A DNA stretch of 64,000 nt from contig JAWHQI010000611.1 in assembly GCA_033032865.1 (NCBI GenBank), positions 62,001 to 126,000 of the forward strand, read 5' to 3'. The DNA is from Dactylorhiza incarnata (lineage: Eukaryota > Streptophyta > Magnoliopsida > Asparagales > Orchidaceae). Under the pieces are notes generated by a model. The model worked only from the letters and a program-made list of their open reading frames with translations, did not search any database and was not told the origin of the DNA. The translations under genes were made by a program, and so were the position numbers. Of the stretch, positions 1 through 9,861 are shown in pieces (within the stretch, counting starts at the first letter, position 1; each line of letters begins with the position of its first letter).

Positions 1-480
1 AAATAGGACCCTCGACCATGAACAAAGGACAGGCAAGTTGGGGGCAAAACTAGCGGCTAGAAACAGCCAGACCGCACCTAGCTGCGGCCTTTCCGAGCGA
101 CCTCAACAAAGCAGCCCGGGCGACCTCAAGAAACAGGCCGGGCGGCCTCAACAAAGCAGCCCGGGCGACCTCAAGAAACAGGCCGGGCGGCCTCAGCAAA
201 ACAGCCTGGGCGACTTGTCTTTCTTATCTGTCATCCTCTTGTACTCATTTCATTTCCATGTACTAAAAGTGGCAAGTTGTAAGACAGATTATTGAATAAA
301 GGGAAAGCCCGTCGCAGGAGTGGCTTTTGCCGCGACGGGCGAAGTCTGGCCTCGCCGCAAGCTAGCGGCCCACTCTTCTTCTCCCCTCTTCACTCGCGAC
401 CCAAGTAACCAGCTGCTCGCGGCCTCCTTTTTCCCCAATTCCCTCGAGTAGATCGTGGAGGTGCAATTTTGGATTCAACA
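1..480 (+). repeat. Family-A 5' LTR of E1, 3' part only
   Basis: The segment starts inside the TATA box and matches 38628-39107 with one visible difference. It holds two to three copies of a ~45-bp repeat (about 85-210) built on gacctcaacaaagcagcccg, an AATAAA at about 294-299 that fits a poly(A) signal, and the hairpin at 307-340 that recurs in every LTR here. It ends in GGATTCAACA at 480, immediately before the conserved primer-binding segment. The U3 region with its minisatellite lies left of the window. Confidence 0.9.
307..340 (+). other. Conserved R/U5 hairpin of the LTRs
   Basis: A perfect 9-bp inverted repeat, GCCCGTCGC and GCGACGGGC, encloses a 16-nt loop starting AGGAGTGGC. The same hairpin is at 2123-2156 and 13022-13055 (E3), 15441-15474 and 28462-28495 (E2, minus strand), 38934-38967 (E1), 50040-50073 (E4), 54195-54228 (E6), 58565-58598 (E7, minus) and 61969-62002 (E5). 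In E4 and E6 the eighth pair is A-T instead of G-C; in E7 the sixth pair is a U-G wobble. It follows the poly(A)-signal-like AATAAA or AATCAAA by a few bases. The position resembles the poly(A) hairpin of other retroelements; the function is inferred. Confidence 0.75.
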
Positions 481-503
481 GAAACACGCGGCCTTCAGAT
501 AGC
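481..503 (+). other. Putative primer-binding site of E1
   Basis: The bases directly after the LTR, GAAACACGCG then GCCTTCAGATAGC, match the corresponding place in E3 (2263-2285), E2 (28333-28355, minus) and E5 (62143-62165), although the LTRs belong to two families. Such conservation is what a primer-binding site would show. It lacks the TGG expected when the tRNA CCA end is used. Confidence 0.6.
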
Positions 504-757
504 GAGTGGTTGATGAACAACTGTTGCGATGAAGATGCGAGATTTGGCCTAAAATACACTCAATCTTCAAACGGCCATAACTTTTGATCCGGGTGTCGGA
601 ATTCAAAAATTCAAAGCCCGACGCGACCGGATCGAGCCGAACTATCCAAAAATTGAACGGGGTTCCCCGTTCAGGCACTTTTTAGCCCTCAGATTTCAAA
701 AATTCGGCTCTGTTTGAAAGTTATTTCAGTTTTTCTCTTTCAGCATTTCCTGTTTTC
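504..757 (+). other. Leader of E1, with a segment shared with the satellite
   Basis: Noncoding leader between the primer-binding site and the small ORF. At about 565-600 it contains CCATAACTTTTGATCCGG with flanks that match the reverse complement of the 180-bp satellite monomers at 54336-58458. The tail (about 700-750) is pyrimidine-rich with TTTCAG, reminiscent of a splice acceptor. The same leader is at 62166-62419 in E5. Confidence 0.6.
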
Positions 758-946
758 ATGGATCTTCCGTCCAATGGCCTCGGGCATCCCTCCAATCATC
801 CAGAGATGCACGTGCAAAACAACGACATCCATCACCTATTAGCGGAGAACATTCCACTCAAAGGACAAGTGGATTCTCAACTTCATACTGCAACAACTAC
901 TAATGACACTTTTAAGCAATCATATAGAACATTTGGCGCAAAATGA
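758..946 (+). pseudogene. Small leader ORF of family A (E1 copy, shortened)
   Basis: The ORF starts at an ATG and reads MDLPSNGLGHPSNHPEM followed by a polar stretch with NNDIHHLLAEN; it stops after 62 codons. E5 has the same ORF (62420-62674, 84 codons) with nearly the same first 50 residues. The frames part after TTTND because E1 has lost two bases there. It may be the N-terminus of the lost family-A gag. No domain is recognised. A possible short intron follows (GT at 987, TTTCTTGCAG ending 1038), but at 52 nt it is short for a plant. Confidence 0.5.
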
Positions 947-1107
947 AGTAGAAGAGCCCTCTACTCCTCACCATGAGTTCTATAAGGTGTGTATGAATAA
1001 TTCCCCATATCCTGTTGATGGTCTAACCTTTCTTGCAGGACAACACCAAGATCCTTCCCATTATTACACAAAATTTGTTGGGAGGTTGTTCCGAGTCGAA
1101 CCTCGTC

Positions 1108-1263
1108 CAGCCAGATCAGGTCCCATTGGGAAATTAAGTCCTAACTAGGCAGGCCCATTTATCATCAAGGTGTTAAGAAGTGGAAATTATCATCTCTAGA
1201 CAAGTGTAGTCATGTGATGGTGAAGACATCTTGGAGAGGCGACGATCTCAAAACGGTTCTATC
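1108..1263 (+). pseudogene. C-terminal remnant of pol in E1
   Basis: Read across stops, the segment gives ARSGPIGKLSPN, AGPFIIKV and KRFYP-like pieces in the order found at the end of the E2 and E3 integrase (ARSGNVGKLDPNWAGPFIIK to DDLKRFYP). Several stops and shifts make it non-functional. It shows that E1 descends from a gag-pol element and lost everything between the leader ORF and the integrase tail. The block after it (1264-1426, continuing at 13162) is the conserved post-pol sequence. Confidence 0.75.
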
Positions 1264-1421
1264 CTTAATGATAATGCTCTCATTTGTCTGCATTTTGATA
1301 TCGAATGAAGTGGATACAATACAAACACTCTTCCTTGTGACTTGTTTATTCCTTTTTACTTATCATCAAACTCACTGAACCACGGAGACATCGCCAAGTT
1401 CTGCTCGAACCCCCTCGGATT

Positions 1422-1426
1422 GTAGT
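1422..1426. repeat. Target-site duplication of E3 (left copy)
   Basis: GTAGT precedes the E3 5' LTR and is repeated at 13162-13166 after the 3' LTR. Joining the flanks restores the post-pol sequence ggattgtagtcat.agcg seen uninterrupted in E3, E4 and E5. Confidence 0.95.
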
Positions 1427-2262
1427 TGTTTGCCCGGAAAACCGCTTCTCGGTTTGAACCATTATCAGACCGCTCGGACTCCTGGGCTAAGCCGCTGGGT
1501 CCTGGAATCGGCGGTTCTCAGTTCAGGAAGGGCCAGGCCGGGCGGCCTGGTGTCATTTCCGGATCGCCCCCAAAGGGATAAGATCGTCAAAGAGCCAAGG
1601 CAAGAAGTTCATCCGCGGTCTCAGCCAGAAGGCCGCGCGGGTTGTCCCATAGAAACTCGAAGTTCCAGCCCCGAAGAACAGGCCGGGGCTCCAGATCGAA
1701 GGCTATCCAAGTTACCTCTTGAAGATCGGCTAAGTCATGACCAGAAGGCAGACCGCGGCCTCAATCTCCAAACCGCGCGGTCTGCATTATTGACTTGGTC
1801 CCGGTGTCCTCAGCCGCAAGCAAGACAGGTCGGGAAGGCAGGCCGTCAGATCGCGCGGCCTCTTTCTTGTTCTTCTTTGTGTATCCCGTCACCGCCTGCC
1901 CGTTTCTCCTGTACCCGGGCAGGAGGTTATTTTATCCCTGCCCAATCGGGCAGGCCCCCAAGCCTATAAATAGGGGGCGGCACTGTTCACAAGACACGCA
2001 CACTCAAATCCAAGAGCTCGCTTGTCTGAGCTCCGGTCTCGAGTTTCAGGTCTCGCGAACTGTTCGACCGGCCGGCTTCTGTTCTTTCACATTTGTAACC
2101 GCTTCTTTTCAATCAAAGGAAAGCCCGTCGCAGGAGTGGCATTTGCCGCGACGGGCGAAGTCTGGCCTCGACCGCTGCTAGCGGTCTGAATTCTCTAACT
2201 AAATAGTAACTGATAGTCCGCAGCCTTCAATTTTCTTCGTAAGCGCACTTTTGAATCGAACA
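1427..2262 (+). repeat. E3 5' LTR (family B)
   Basis: It begins TGTTTGCCCGG and ends GAATCGAACA. The core promoter TATAAATAG is at 1965-1973; the poly(A)-like AATCAAA lies near 2111 and the conserved hairpin at 2123-2156. Open frames inside it (for example 179 codons from 1430) also occur in the 3' copy and show no protein features. Confidence 0.95.
1965..1973 (+). promoter_or_regulatory. TATA box of the E3 5' LTR
   Basis: TATAAATAG is followed by a G-run. The same word is in all family B and C LTRs here (12864-12872; minus strand 15623-15631, 28644-28652 and 58756-58764; 49873-49881; 54038-54046), and TATAAATAGGA in family A (38625, 61615). Its place two thirds along the LTR fits the U3/R promoter. 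Confidence 0.8.
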
Positions 2263-2285
2263 GAAACACGCGACCTTCAGATCGC
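2263..2285 (+). other. Putative primer-binding site of E3
   Basis: GAAACACGCG followed by ACCTTCAGATCGC directly adjoins the LTR end. Its complement resembles the anticodon-arm to T-arm part of plant tRNA-Trp (GAUCAGAAGGUUGCGUGUUC, recalled from memory), not a tRNA 3' end. See findings. Confidence 0.55.
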
Positions 2286-2313
2286 AGACTGTCAGCGAAA
2301 TCCTTGGTTCAGA

Positions 2314-5300
2314 ATGTCAGACCGCCAGCTCCCTCCAAGAGACCGATCCGACCACAGTGAAGACTCTTTGTGGGAAGCTCTGGAGCAGACAAAGAGAGAG
2401 GCCGATCAGGCTCGACAGGCGACTGATCAGCGTCTGGACGCGATCACTCAGGCCCTAACTCTACTAACCGAGCGGTTAGCCCCTCAGCAGGCCGCGGCTC
2501 ACCAGGCGGTCACTCCTGTTTTACCTCCTCCACCTCCATACCCGTTCGCGCAAGTCGCTCATTCCCGACCACCACAAGAAGGTTCCGCGGACCGGCCGAA
2601 TTTCTACCAAGAGGCCGCGCGATGTATGCCAGCTCGGGTCATTGACTTTCAAGGGGCGACCTCTCAGGCCGCTCATTTTCCCTATCCGCCTGAGGTCGCC
2701 GCCTTCCAATCATATCCGGCTGGAGCACCTGCCCGCTCCTATCATGCGGCCTGTCCGCCAATGACCGTAGCCGAGATCCCTTATAACCCTGCTTTCCCTC
2801 TGTACGAGGATGCCGAGGAGAGTTCTCCCTTCACCGACGAAATCCGAGGAGAGCCGGCCCCAAACAACTTTCGAGAACCACGTATGTCAGCATATAGTGG
2901 GGAGTCCGATCCAGCAATACACCTCCAGGCATTTGAATCGGCTGTTGCTCTAAGGACCATCACTGATGCAACAAAGTGCAAGCTCCTGGTGACATCCTTT
3001 GATGGGCAGGCCAGAGAATGGTTCTATGGATTGCATCCTCGATCTATCAGATGCTTTGCGGAGTTGCGCAGAGAATTTCTGCTTCGATTCTCTACCTCTA
3101 AGAAGAGGAAGAATGGTCCGGCAGCCCTATTCGAGATACGACAGCAAGAAAACGAAACGTGGGCCCGTTTCGTCGATCGTTTCCAAAGGGAAATAATGGA
3201 GGTACAAAACGTCGATCCGGAGTTATATAGGGTCGCACTAATGCATGGCCTTAGGGAGGGGCCGCTGAAGTTTGAAGCCCAAATCAGGGAACCAAAGACA
3301 TATCAAGAAATGATTAGTCTGGCAAACAAATTTATCAGGGGGGAAAAGACTAATCCGGGTTACGTTGCCAAGTTGCTCAGCGACAACGATCAGTTCAATT
3401 CTGCATCAACCCATCAGCAACGTTATAATCACTCGTCTCGGCCTGATTTCGAGCCTCGGGCTCAAAGGGGAAGGAATCTTAAGCCCAAGCAACCATTCAT
3501 TGGCCATCAACGGTTTCAAGATCAGAAACCGCCGTTGGCCATCGCACCCACTCAACCCATGGGAGTTCTGCAAATCATGCCCGTATATCTGCCACAATAC
3601 ATCGCACAACCATCTCCACCTATCCCATCCATCCGATATGATGAATCACAAGATTCATTCACCCCACTCAACGTCACCATGAATGAGGTCGTGCAGATTC
3701 TTCAGAAGAGGCCTGACTTTAAAAGGCCCCCCTCCTTTGAAATCAGAAGTTCGCAATCGGAACCCAAACCTTTATTGTGAATATCATAAAGAAGAGGGGC
3801 ATCAGACTGAAGATTGCCGGGCCCTCCGGTGGTTGATAGAAAAACTCCTGAAAGAGGGAAAGCTTCGGGGGTTGATTCGGCAAGAAACTCCGGTTGAACC
3901 GCGAGCTGAGAAGAAGAAGGAGGCAGTCGAAGTAACATGGGAGTGTGCTGATGTAGAGGAGGTCGGTGGTTATGGGGATATACATCCCGCAGCCGAATGC
4001 ATAGAGGTGAATGATGTTGGCTCTCTCGGCAACATCTATTGCATCCATGGTGGGGCAGGGATAGAATCCTCCCGAAAATCTAGCATCGGGAGAGTTACAA
4101 AGCAAGAAGTGGCAGTTGCCTCCACTTCTGCCCCGGAAAGGACGGTTGTTACGTTTGGCCAGGAAGATCTCTCCCCAAATGCAAACCCGTTCGATGACGC
4201 GGTGGTGATAAAGGCGGTTATTGAGAATTACGCGGTGCACAAAATTTTGATCGATACCGGCAGCTCGGTTAATCTCATCTTTCGCCAAACGTTTGAGGCC
4301 CTCAAGACTGGAAAGGCCTTACTCTCCACGGAAGGCCCCCTCTATGGCTTCTCAGGAGAAAAGAAGGAAGTGGAGGGGTGCGTGAAGCTTCTGGTATCGC
4401 TGGGGGGCATAACGAAGTTGGTAAACTTCGTAGTGGTGGAAGCCCCAAGTAGCTCCTGCGCAATTTTCGAAAGGCCAATCCTGAATGCTTACAGAGCGGT
4501 AGTATCTACTTTCCATTTGGCCTTGAAATTCGCTGCTGAGGGGCGTCAGTATCGGATCCGAAGCGATCCAAAGGTGGCACGCGAATGTTATGTGAAGACA
4601 GTTAATGTGATCACCGAGGCACCACTTCACAAGGCCCAGAATGACATCCAAGAGGTGTCCGAACTCCCTGAAGAAGCTGAGGAGAGCGCGGAACGGAAAG
4701 GGACTTACCTGGAACCTGCCCAGGAGACCCAAGAGATCTCCATTGTTGAAGGGGAAGGGAAGAAGCTGATCATCAACGCCGAGCTATCGGGAGAGGAAAA
4801 GCTCCAGTTAACCTCCTGCCTGCTGAATAACTTGGACATCTTCGCTTGGTCGGCGGAAGACATGCCTGGAATAGATCCAGATGTCGCGTGCCATCACCTC
4901 AACGTTTCTCCGGAGTTCAAGCCAATCCAACAGAAGAAGAGGGAGGTGGCAACTAAGCTGGCGGTGCCTATCAAAGAAGAAGTTGCAAAGCTTCTTAAGG
5001 CCAATTTCATTTCTGAAATCCAGTACCCCACCTGGATGTCGAATGTAGTGATGGTGAAAAAGTCTGGGGGGAAATGGCGTATGTGTGTTGATTTCACTAA
5101 ACTCAATAAAGCATGCCCCAAGGATTGTTATCCCTTGCCTCGGATAGATGTTTTGGTAGATTCCGCGGTGGGATATAGTTTTATGAGTTTCTTAGATGCA
5201 TTTTCTGGTTATCACCAGATTAAGATGCATAAGCCTGATATCCCGCATACATCCTTCATTACCAATGATGGATGTTATTGTTATCTCGTCATGCCTTTCG

Positions 5301-7933
5301 GCCTCAAAAATGCGGGGGCAACATATCAGAGGATGATGGACACAGTTTTTGAAAAACAAAAAGGGAGAAATCTGGAAGTATATGTTGATGATCTCCTTCT
5401 AAAAAGTAAAACTTTTTTAATCCATCTGGAAGACCTCGTAGAGACGTTCGCTACTCTACGGAGGTTCAAATTAAAATTAAACCCCTCGAAATGCGTGTTC
5501 GGGGCGAACAAGGGGAAATTTCTTGGACATCTTCTCACTCCTGATGGTCTCGCACCGAACCCAGATAAAGTAAAGGCCATCCTAAACATGACCCCTCCTC
5601 GTAATCCGAAAGAGGTACAGCAACTTGGTGGAAGGTTGGCAGGATTGAGCCGATTCATTTCCAAATCCGGAGATAAAAGCGCTCCGTTCTTCAAAACACT
5701 TAGGGGAGGATCTAAGTTTGAATGGAACGAGGAATGCAATAATGCTTTCGAACAATTGAAAAAGCAATTAACTTCAACCCCCCTTCTTCAAAGCCCTCGC
5801 GAAGGAGAAACACTATTCTTGTACTTGGGGGTGGGCCCTGATGCGATAAGCTCTGTCCTGGTTCGGGAAGAGAAAAAGAAGCAGTTTCCGATATATTATG
5901 TCAGCCATATCCTTAAAGATGCGGAAACTAGATATTCAATCCTGGAGAAATTAGCCTTGGCTTTAGTCATGTCATCACGAAGGCTCCGCCCCTATTTTCA
6001 AGCTCATCCTATTCAGGTGGTTTCAGATCATCCACTGAGGAATATCTTGGAGAAGCCGGAACATTCAGGAAGGTTGGCCAAATGGGCAATCGAGCTAAGC
6101 GAGTTCGAAATACTGTACACTCCCAGAACGGCAATAAAGGCACAAGTATTGGCAGATTTCTTGTTAGACACGATGGAGTCTAATCCAGAGCAGGTAGTGC
6201 AATCTCCTTTGGCTTGGATCATTTATGTGGATGGGGCTTCTGGCAGGAACTCCGTGGGAGCCGGAGTGGTTTTGATCAGTCCAAACGGCATCAGGCTGGA
6301 ACAGGCTATTAGATTCTTCTTTTCAGTTACAAATAACCAGGCCGAATACGAAGCACTCTTGGCCGGCCTGAGACTCGCAAAGGAGCTTGGGATAGAACAT
6401 GTTCATATGAAAACTGATTCTCTTGTAATGGCCTCGCAGGTTCTGGGGAACTACGAGACAAGAGAACCGATGTTGAGAAAATACCTATTCCTAGCTAAGA
6501 AAGAAATCGGGAGATTCAAATCCTTCATCATCGAGCACATTCCGAGAACGCAGAATGAAGAGGCAGACGAGTTGTCAAAATTTGGTCTTCCATCAGGGGG
6601 AGTAACCTCAGAACTTTTTCATCCGGCAACAGAGGAGACAGAGGAAGAAGAGCTCATGCAGATCGATCAGCATCCTTCCTGGAAAGACCCCTACGAATTG
6701 TTTCTGACAAAAGGAGAATATCATCCATCAATCAAGGACAAAAATAGGTTCAGAAGAAAGGCGGCTTACTACTACTTGATAGCAGGAGTCTTGTACCGAA
6801 AAACTTTGATTTCTCCCTCGGCACGGTGCGTTTCAGAAGAGGAGATCCCGGTCATACTTCAGGAAGTTCATTCTGGGGAGTGTGGTAGCCATTCAGGGGC
6901 GAAAACCTTAGAAAAAAGGATCCTGCGGCAAGGATACTTCTGGCCAACCATGAGAAAGGATGCTGAAGCATTCGCCAAGCGATGTGTCCAGTGCCAAAAG
7001 TTCGCTCCTCTTCAACATTTGCCTGCTCAGTCACTCAGGTCAATAACTGCGCCATGGCCTTTTGCAGTATGGGGAATGGATCTTATGGGGCCTTTCCCAA
7101 TGGCCAGCGGACAACGTCGCTTTATCCTGGTAATGATCGATTATTTCAGTAAGTGGATCGAAGCAAAAGCATTAGCAAGAACTACCACCCAAATTGTCAG
7201 AAACTTCGTCTGGGGAGAAATTATCTGCCGACATGGAATTCCGTTGGCAATCGTCACCGATAATGGCCCACAATTCAACAATCCGGAGATGATAAGCTTC
7301 TGTGATCAGATAGGAATTGATCTTCGGTTTGCCTCAGTACACCATCCAAGGACTAATGGTCAAGTGGAGGCGGCAAACAGGCAAATTCGGCAGCTTTTGA
7401 TGAAAAGAGTCTTGAACCAGAAAGGGAATTGGGCGGACCAACTTCCTTCCATCCTGTGGACCCTTCGTACTACTCCGTCCTCAGCTACCGGGGAGACACC
7501 TTTCAAATTATCTCATGGCTCGGAAGCTGTTGTCCCTGTGGAATTCGAGGTGGTCACTCCGAGGGTTATTTACGCCAAAGAAGGAGGAGAATCCTGGATA
7601 GATGAAAATGGTGAGGCCCTCATGCATAATCTAGATCTAATCGAGGAACTTCAGGATGAAGCAACAATCAGGCAGGAAGAAGTTAAAAGGAGAATGGCAA
7701 AATATTTTGATAAGAATGTCAGAGTGAAGCAGTTTGTAGTCGGGGATTTGGTGTTAAAAAAAGTGGATGCCGCAGCAAGGTCTGGTAATGTTGGAAAGCT
7801 GGATCCTAATTGGGCAGGACCTTTCATCATCAAAGAAGTATCTAAGAATGGGGCCTACCGTCTCCAAACCAGCGAAGGAGAAGACATCCCACGCACGTGG
7901 AGCGGTGACGATCTCAAACGATTCTATCCTTGA
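2314..7933 (+). pseudogene. gag-pol: E3 gag-pol, disrupted by a one-base frameshift
   Basis: The probable start is the ATG at 2314 (MSDRQLPPRD). The first frame runs to 3780 and contains the gag capsid region (about 2880-3350). A run of six C at 3727-3732, where E2 has five, shifts the frame just before the zinc knuckle. The second frame carries the rest to 7933: CX2HX4HX4C knuckle near 3777, protease DTG at 4253, reverse transcriptase YVDD near 5381, degenerate RNase H, aRH with YVDGAS near 6225, HHCC and DD35E integrase, and the tail DDLKRFYP. Apart from the extra C it aligns with E2 with only scattered substitutions. If the extra C is a sequencing error the gene would be intact. Confidence 0.9.
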
Positions 7934-8283
7934 AACTATTTCTTTTATTCTTTACATCTCTTTTTGGTATTGAATGAAAAGCCCTATACTGACATTTCTT
8001 CTTGTCTGATGGTTCTCTGCATCATAAATACAAACACACATATCTCACTCCCCGAACCTCTGAGATATCGCCAAATTCTGCTCGAACCCCCTCGGATTGT
8101 AGTCATAGCGTAAAACCCACCAAGATCGTGTGATGCGGGGAGTTTTCGCACACATGTAGTGGTAGCTTGCCAATTCCGCTGCGGTGGTCTTCAGAACTTT
8201 GGATCCCGGCCGATATCTGACACACCCCTGCATCAAGGGAGGTCTAGGTGATTGTCAGCTCTATCATGCCCCGAAGGGATATA
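7934..8283 (+). other. Post-pol conserved block of E3, no gene
   Basis: Noncoding. The second half (about 8045-8280) carries ctgctcgaaccccctcggat, then gcgtaaaacc, then gtgtagtggtagcttgccaa and catcaagggaggtctaggtg. The same block is in E1 (1390-1426 plus 13162-13340), E2 (minus, 22340-22560), E4 (43165-43385) and E5 (63010-63230), more conserved than most other noncoding parts. It leads directly into the stem-loop array. Confidence 0.7.
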
Positions 8284-8695
8284 GTTACAGCTTTGATGAT
8301 CTTTCTGAGGAAAGCAATGTTCGCCGCCGAGGCCCACCTGCCCAACTGATCATCATAGTCTGTGACCATCGAATACTCTTAGGTACTCTCGAAACGGTAC
8401 CTAGTTGGGCCCACAACTGAGTTGATCTCTCTGAGGAAAGCAATGTTCGCCGCCAAGGCCCACCTGCCCAATTGATCAACTCGGCTTGTAACCCTAGGCA
8501 AGAGAGCGGATGAGTCGTTTACAGCTCTTATGACAACTTGAGGAAAGCAATGTTCGCCGCCAAGGCCCACCTGCCCACTTGGTCATCTGAGTCTGTACAT
8601 ATTTTTTCTTTTTCCCTACAGCTCTTATGACCACTTGAGGAAAGCAATGTTCGTCGCCGAGGCCCACCTGCCCACTTGGTCATTTGAGCCTGTAG
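8284..8695 (+). other. Post-pol array of four stem-loop modules (E3)
   Basis: Four modules each contain an apical core AGGAAAGCAATGTTCGCC then GCCCACCTGCCCA, framed by inverted arms. M1: outer GTTACAG (8284) with CTGTGAC (8360), inner TGATGATC (8294) with GATCATCA (8348). M2: GAGTTGATC (8419) with GATCAACTC (8474). M3: TTACAG with CTGTA, inner arm damaged in this copy (ATGACAA, 8530). M4: CTACAG (8616) with CTGTAG (8690), inner ATGACCA (8627) with TGGTCAT (8677). A small hairpin TAGGTAC/GTACCTA lies between M1 and M2. A structured RNA is inferred; the function is unknown. Confidence 0.75.
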
Positions 8696-8771
8696 GATTA
8701 TTCTTCTTCCCTACAGGGAGGCATTCACTTCTGATGATTTTTATATGGACCACTCAAGGAAAATATTGTTA

Positions 8772-8950
8772 GAACAGGTGCAGGTGTTCGTCTACCTCAA
8801 TAAAGGGGTTGTGATATTAAGACCGGACGGTCTGAGTTTTTCAGGCCGATCGGTCTGGTTGAACAGGTGCAGGTGTTCGTCTACCCCAATAAGGGGTTGT
8901 GGTATTAAGACCATGCGGTCTGAGTATTTCAGGCCGAGCGGTCTGGCTGA
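8772..8950 (+). repeat. 89-bp tandem duplication (E3)
   Basis: Two copies of a unit starting gaacaggtgcaggtgttcg at 8772 and 8861, each with two CCG-NN-CGG palindromes. The same duplication is in E2 on the minus strand (about 21664-21845). Confidence 0.8.
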
Positions 8951-9861
8951 ACATAAGTTAAGACATCTTTTTGAAATTGATCATGTTATCACCAGGGTTA
9001 TATTCAAACCGGGCGGGTATGCCCGTCGTCTATTAAAGAAAGTGTTTCTGAATCTGATCGTATGATCGCCAGGGTTGCACTCTAACCGGGCGGATCCGAC
9101 CGTTTATTATCAAAATTCCAGAACTGATTATCTGATTGCCCGGGTCGCATTCGAACCGGGCGGGCTCATCCATCCTTTATAAAATCGGATATTTTTTAAG
9201 CTAACTATATGATCGCTCGGGTTACGTTTTTGATCGGATTGGATCTATCTATCTCTTCGTTCTATCAAGCTAGTATTTTCTGGATCTGGCTGTATAATCC
9301 GGGTTGAATTTTAAACCGGCCGGGCATTATCTATCCCTGAATGAATAATCAGAATTGGATATCCCTGGATCTGAATACGTGATCGCTCGGATTGTGTTCT
9401 AACCGATCAGGTTAAGCTATTTCTTAGCAAAAGTTATCCTTAGACATGATGGATTATTCGCCAGAGCTGAATTCGAACCGCGTGAAAGATTGTGATTCAT
9501 TACTTATAGCAGCAAGTATTTAATATCTAAAGAAGCCGCGCGGTCCGAATTATGGTCGCATGAATCTATCTGTTATTAGAGATCGAATATCCTGAGATCC
9601 GAATATATAACCGCGCGGGTTGAACAAAGGATCGTCGAAGACAATCAATCATCACTTGTGCTCAGGCCAAGATGTCCGCACGGTTAGATCATAAAGAGTA
9701 AAGAAAAGAGACAAAGAATCACAAGTAAGTAATGATAGAAGGACAATCAGACAGGTAAAAACTTCTATTTCATTTCTCAAAATATGTTTACAAAATATTG
9801 ACCGCCCGGCCAACAAAAAGAGACCGGCGGTTACAAAAATTAAAGTTAAAAAACGAGGGCA
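8951..9861 (+). other. CCG-NN-CGG-rich spacer of E3, no gene
   Basis: No coding sequence. The stretch is a series of diverged segments of about 60-80 bp, each with a CCG-NN-CGG-like word (for example aaccgggcgggt near 9010, gaccgcccggcc near 9800). In E2 the matching place holds a clean 76-bp tandem repeat. Confidence 0.6.

Noticed and set aside
307..340. Rho-independent terminator
   Set aside because: The G/C-rich hairpin has no T-run after it and the context is an LTR in a plant genome.
1430..1969. Open frame of 179 codons in the family-B LTR, repeated at 12314-12868
   Set aside because: It lies in the U3 region, is composition-driven (G/C-rich), and overlaps another open frame; there are no protein motifs.
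2263..2300. A tRNA gene or tRNA fragment on the minus strand
   Set aside because: The similarity to tRNA-Trp covers only part of the molecule, with an interruption; no acceptor stem or cloverleaf can be formed, so it is treated as a possible primer-binding site.
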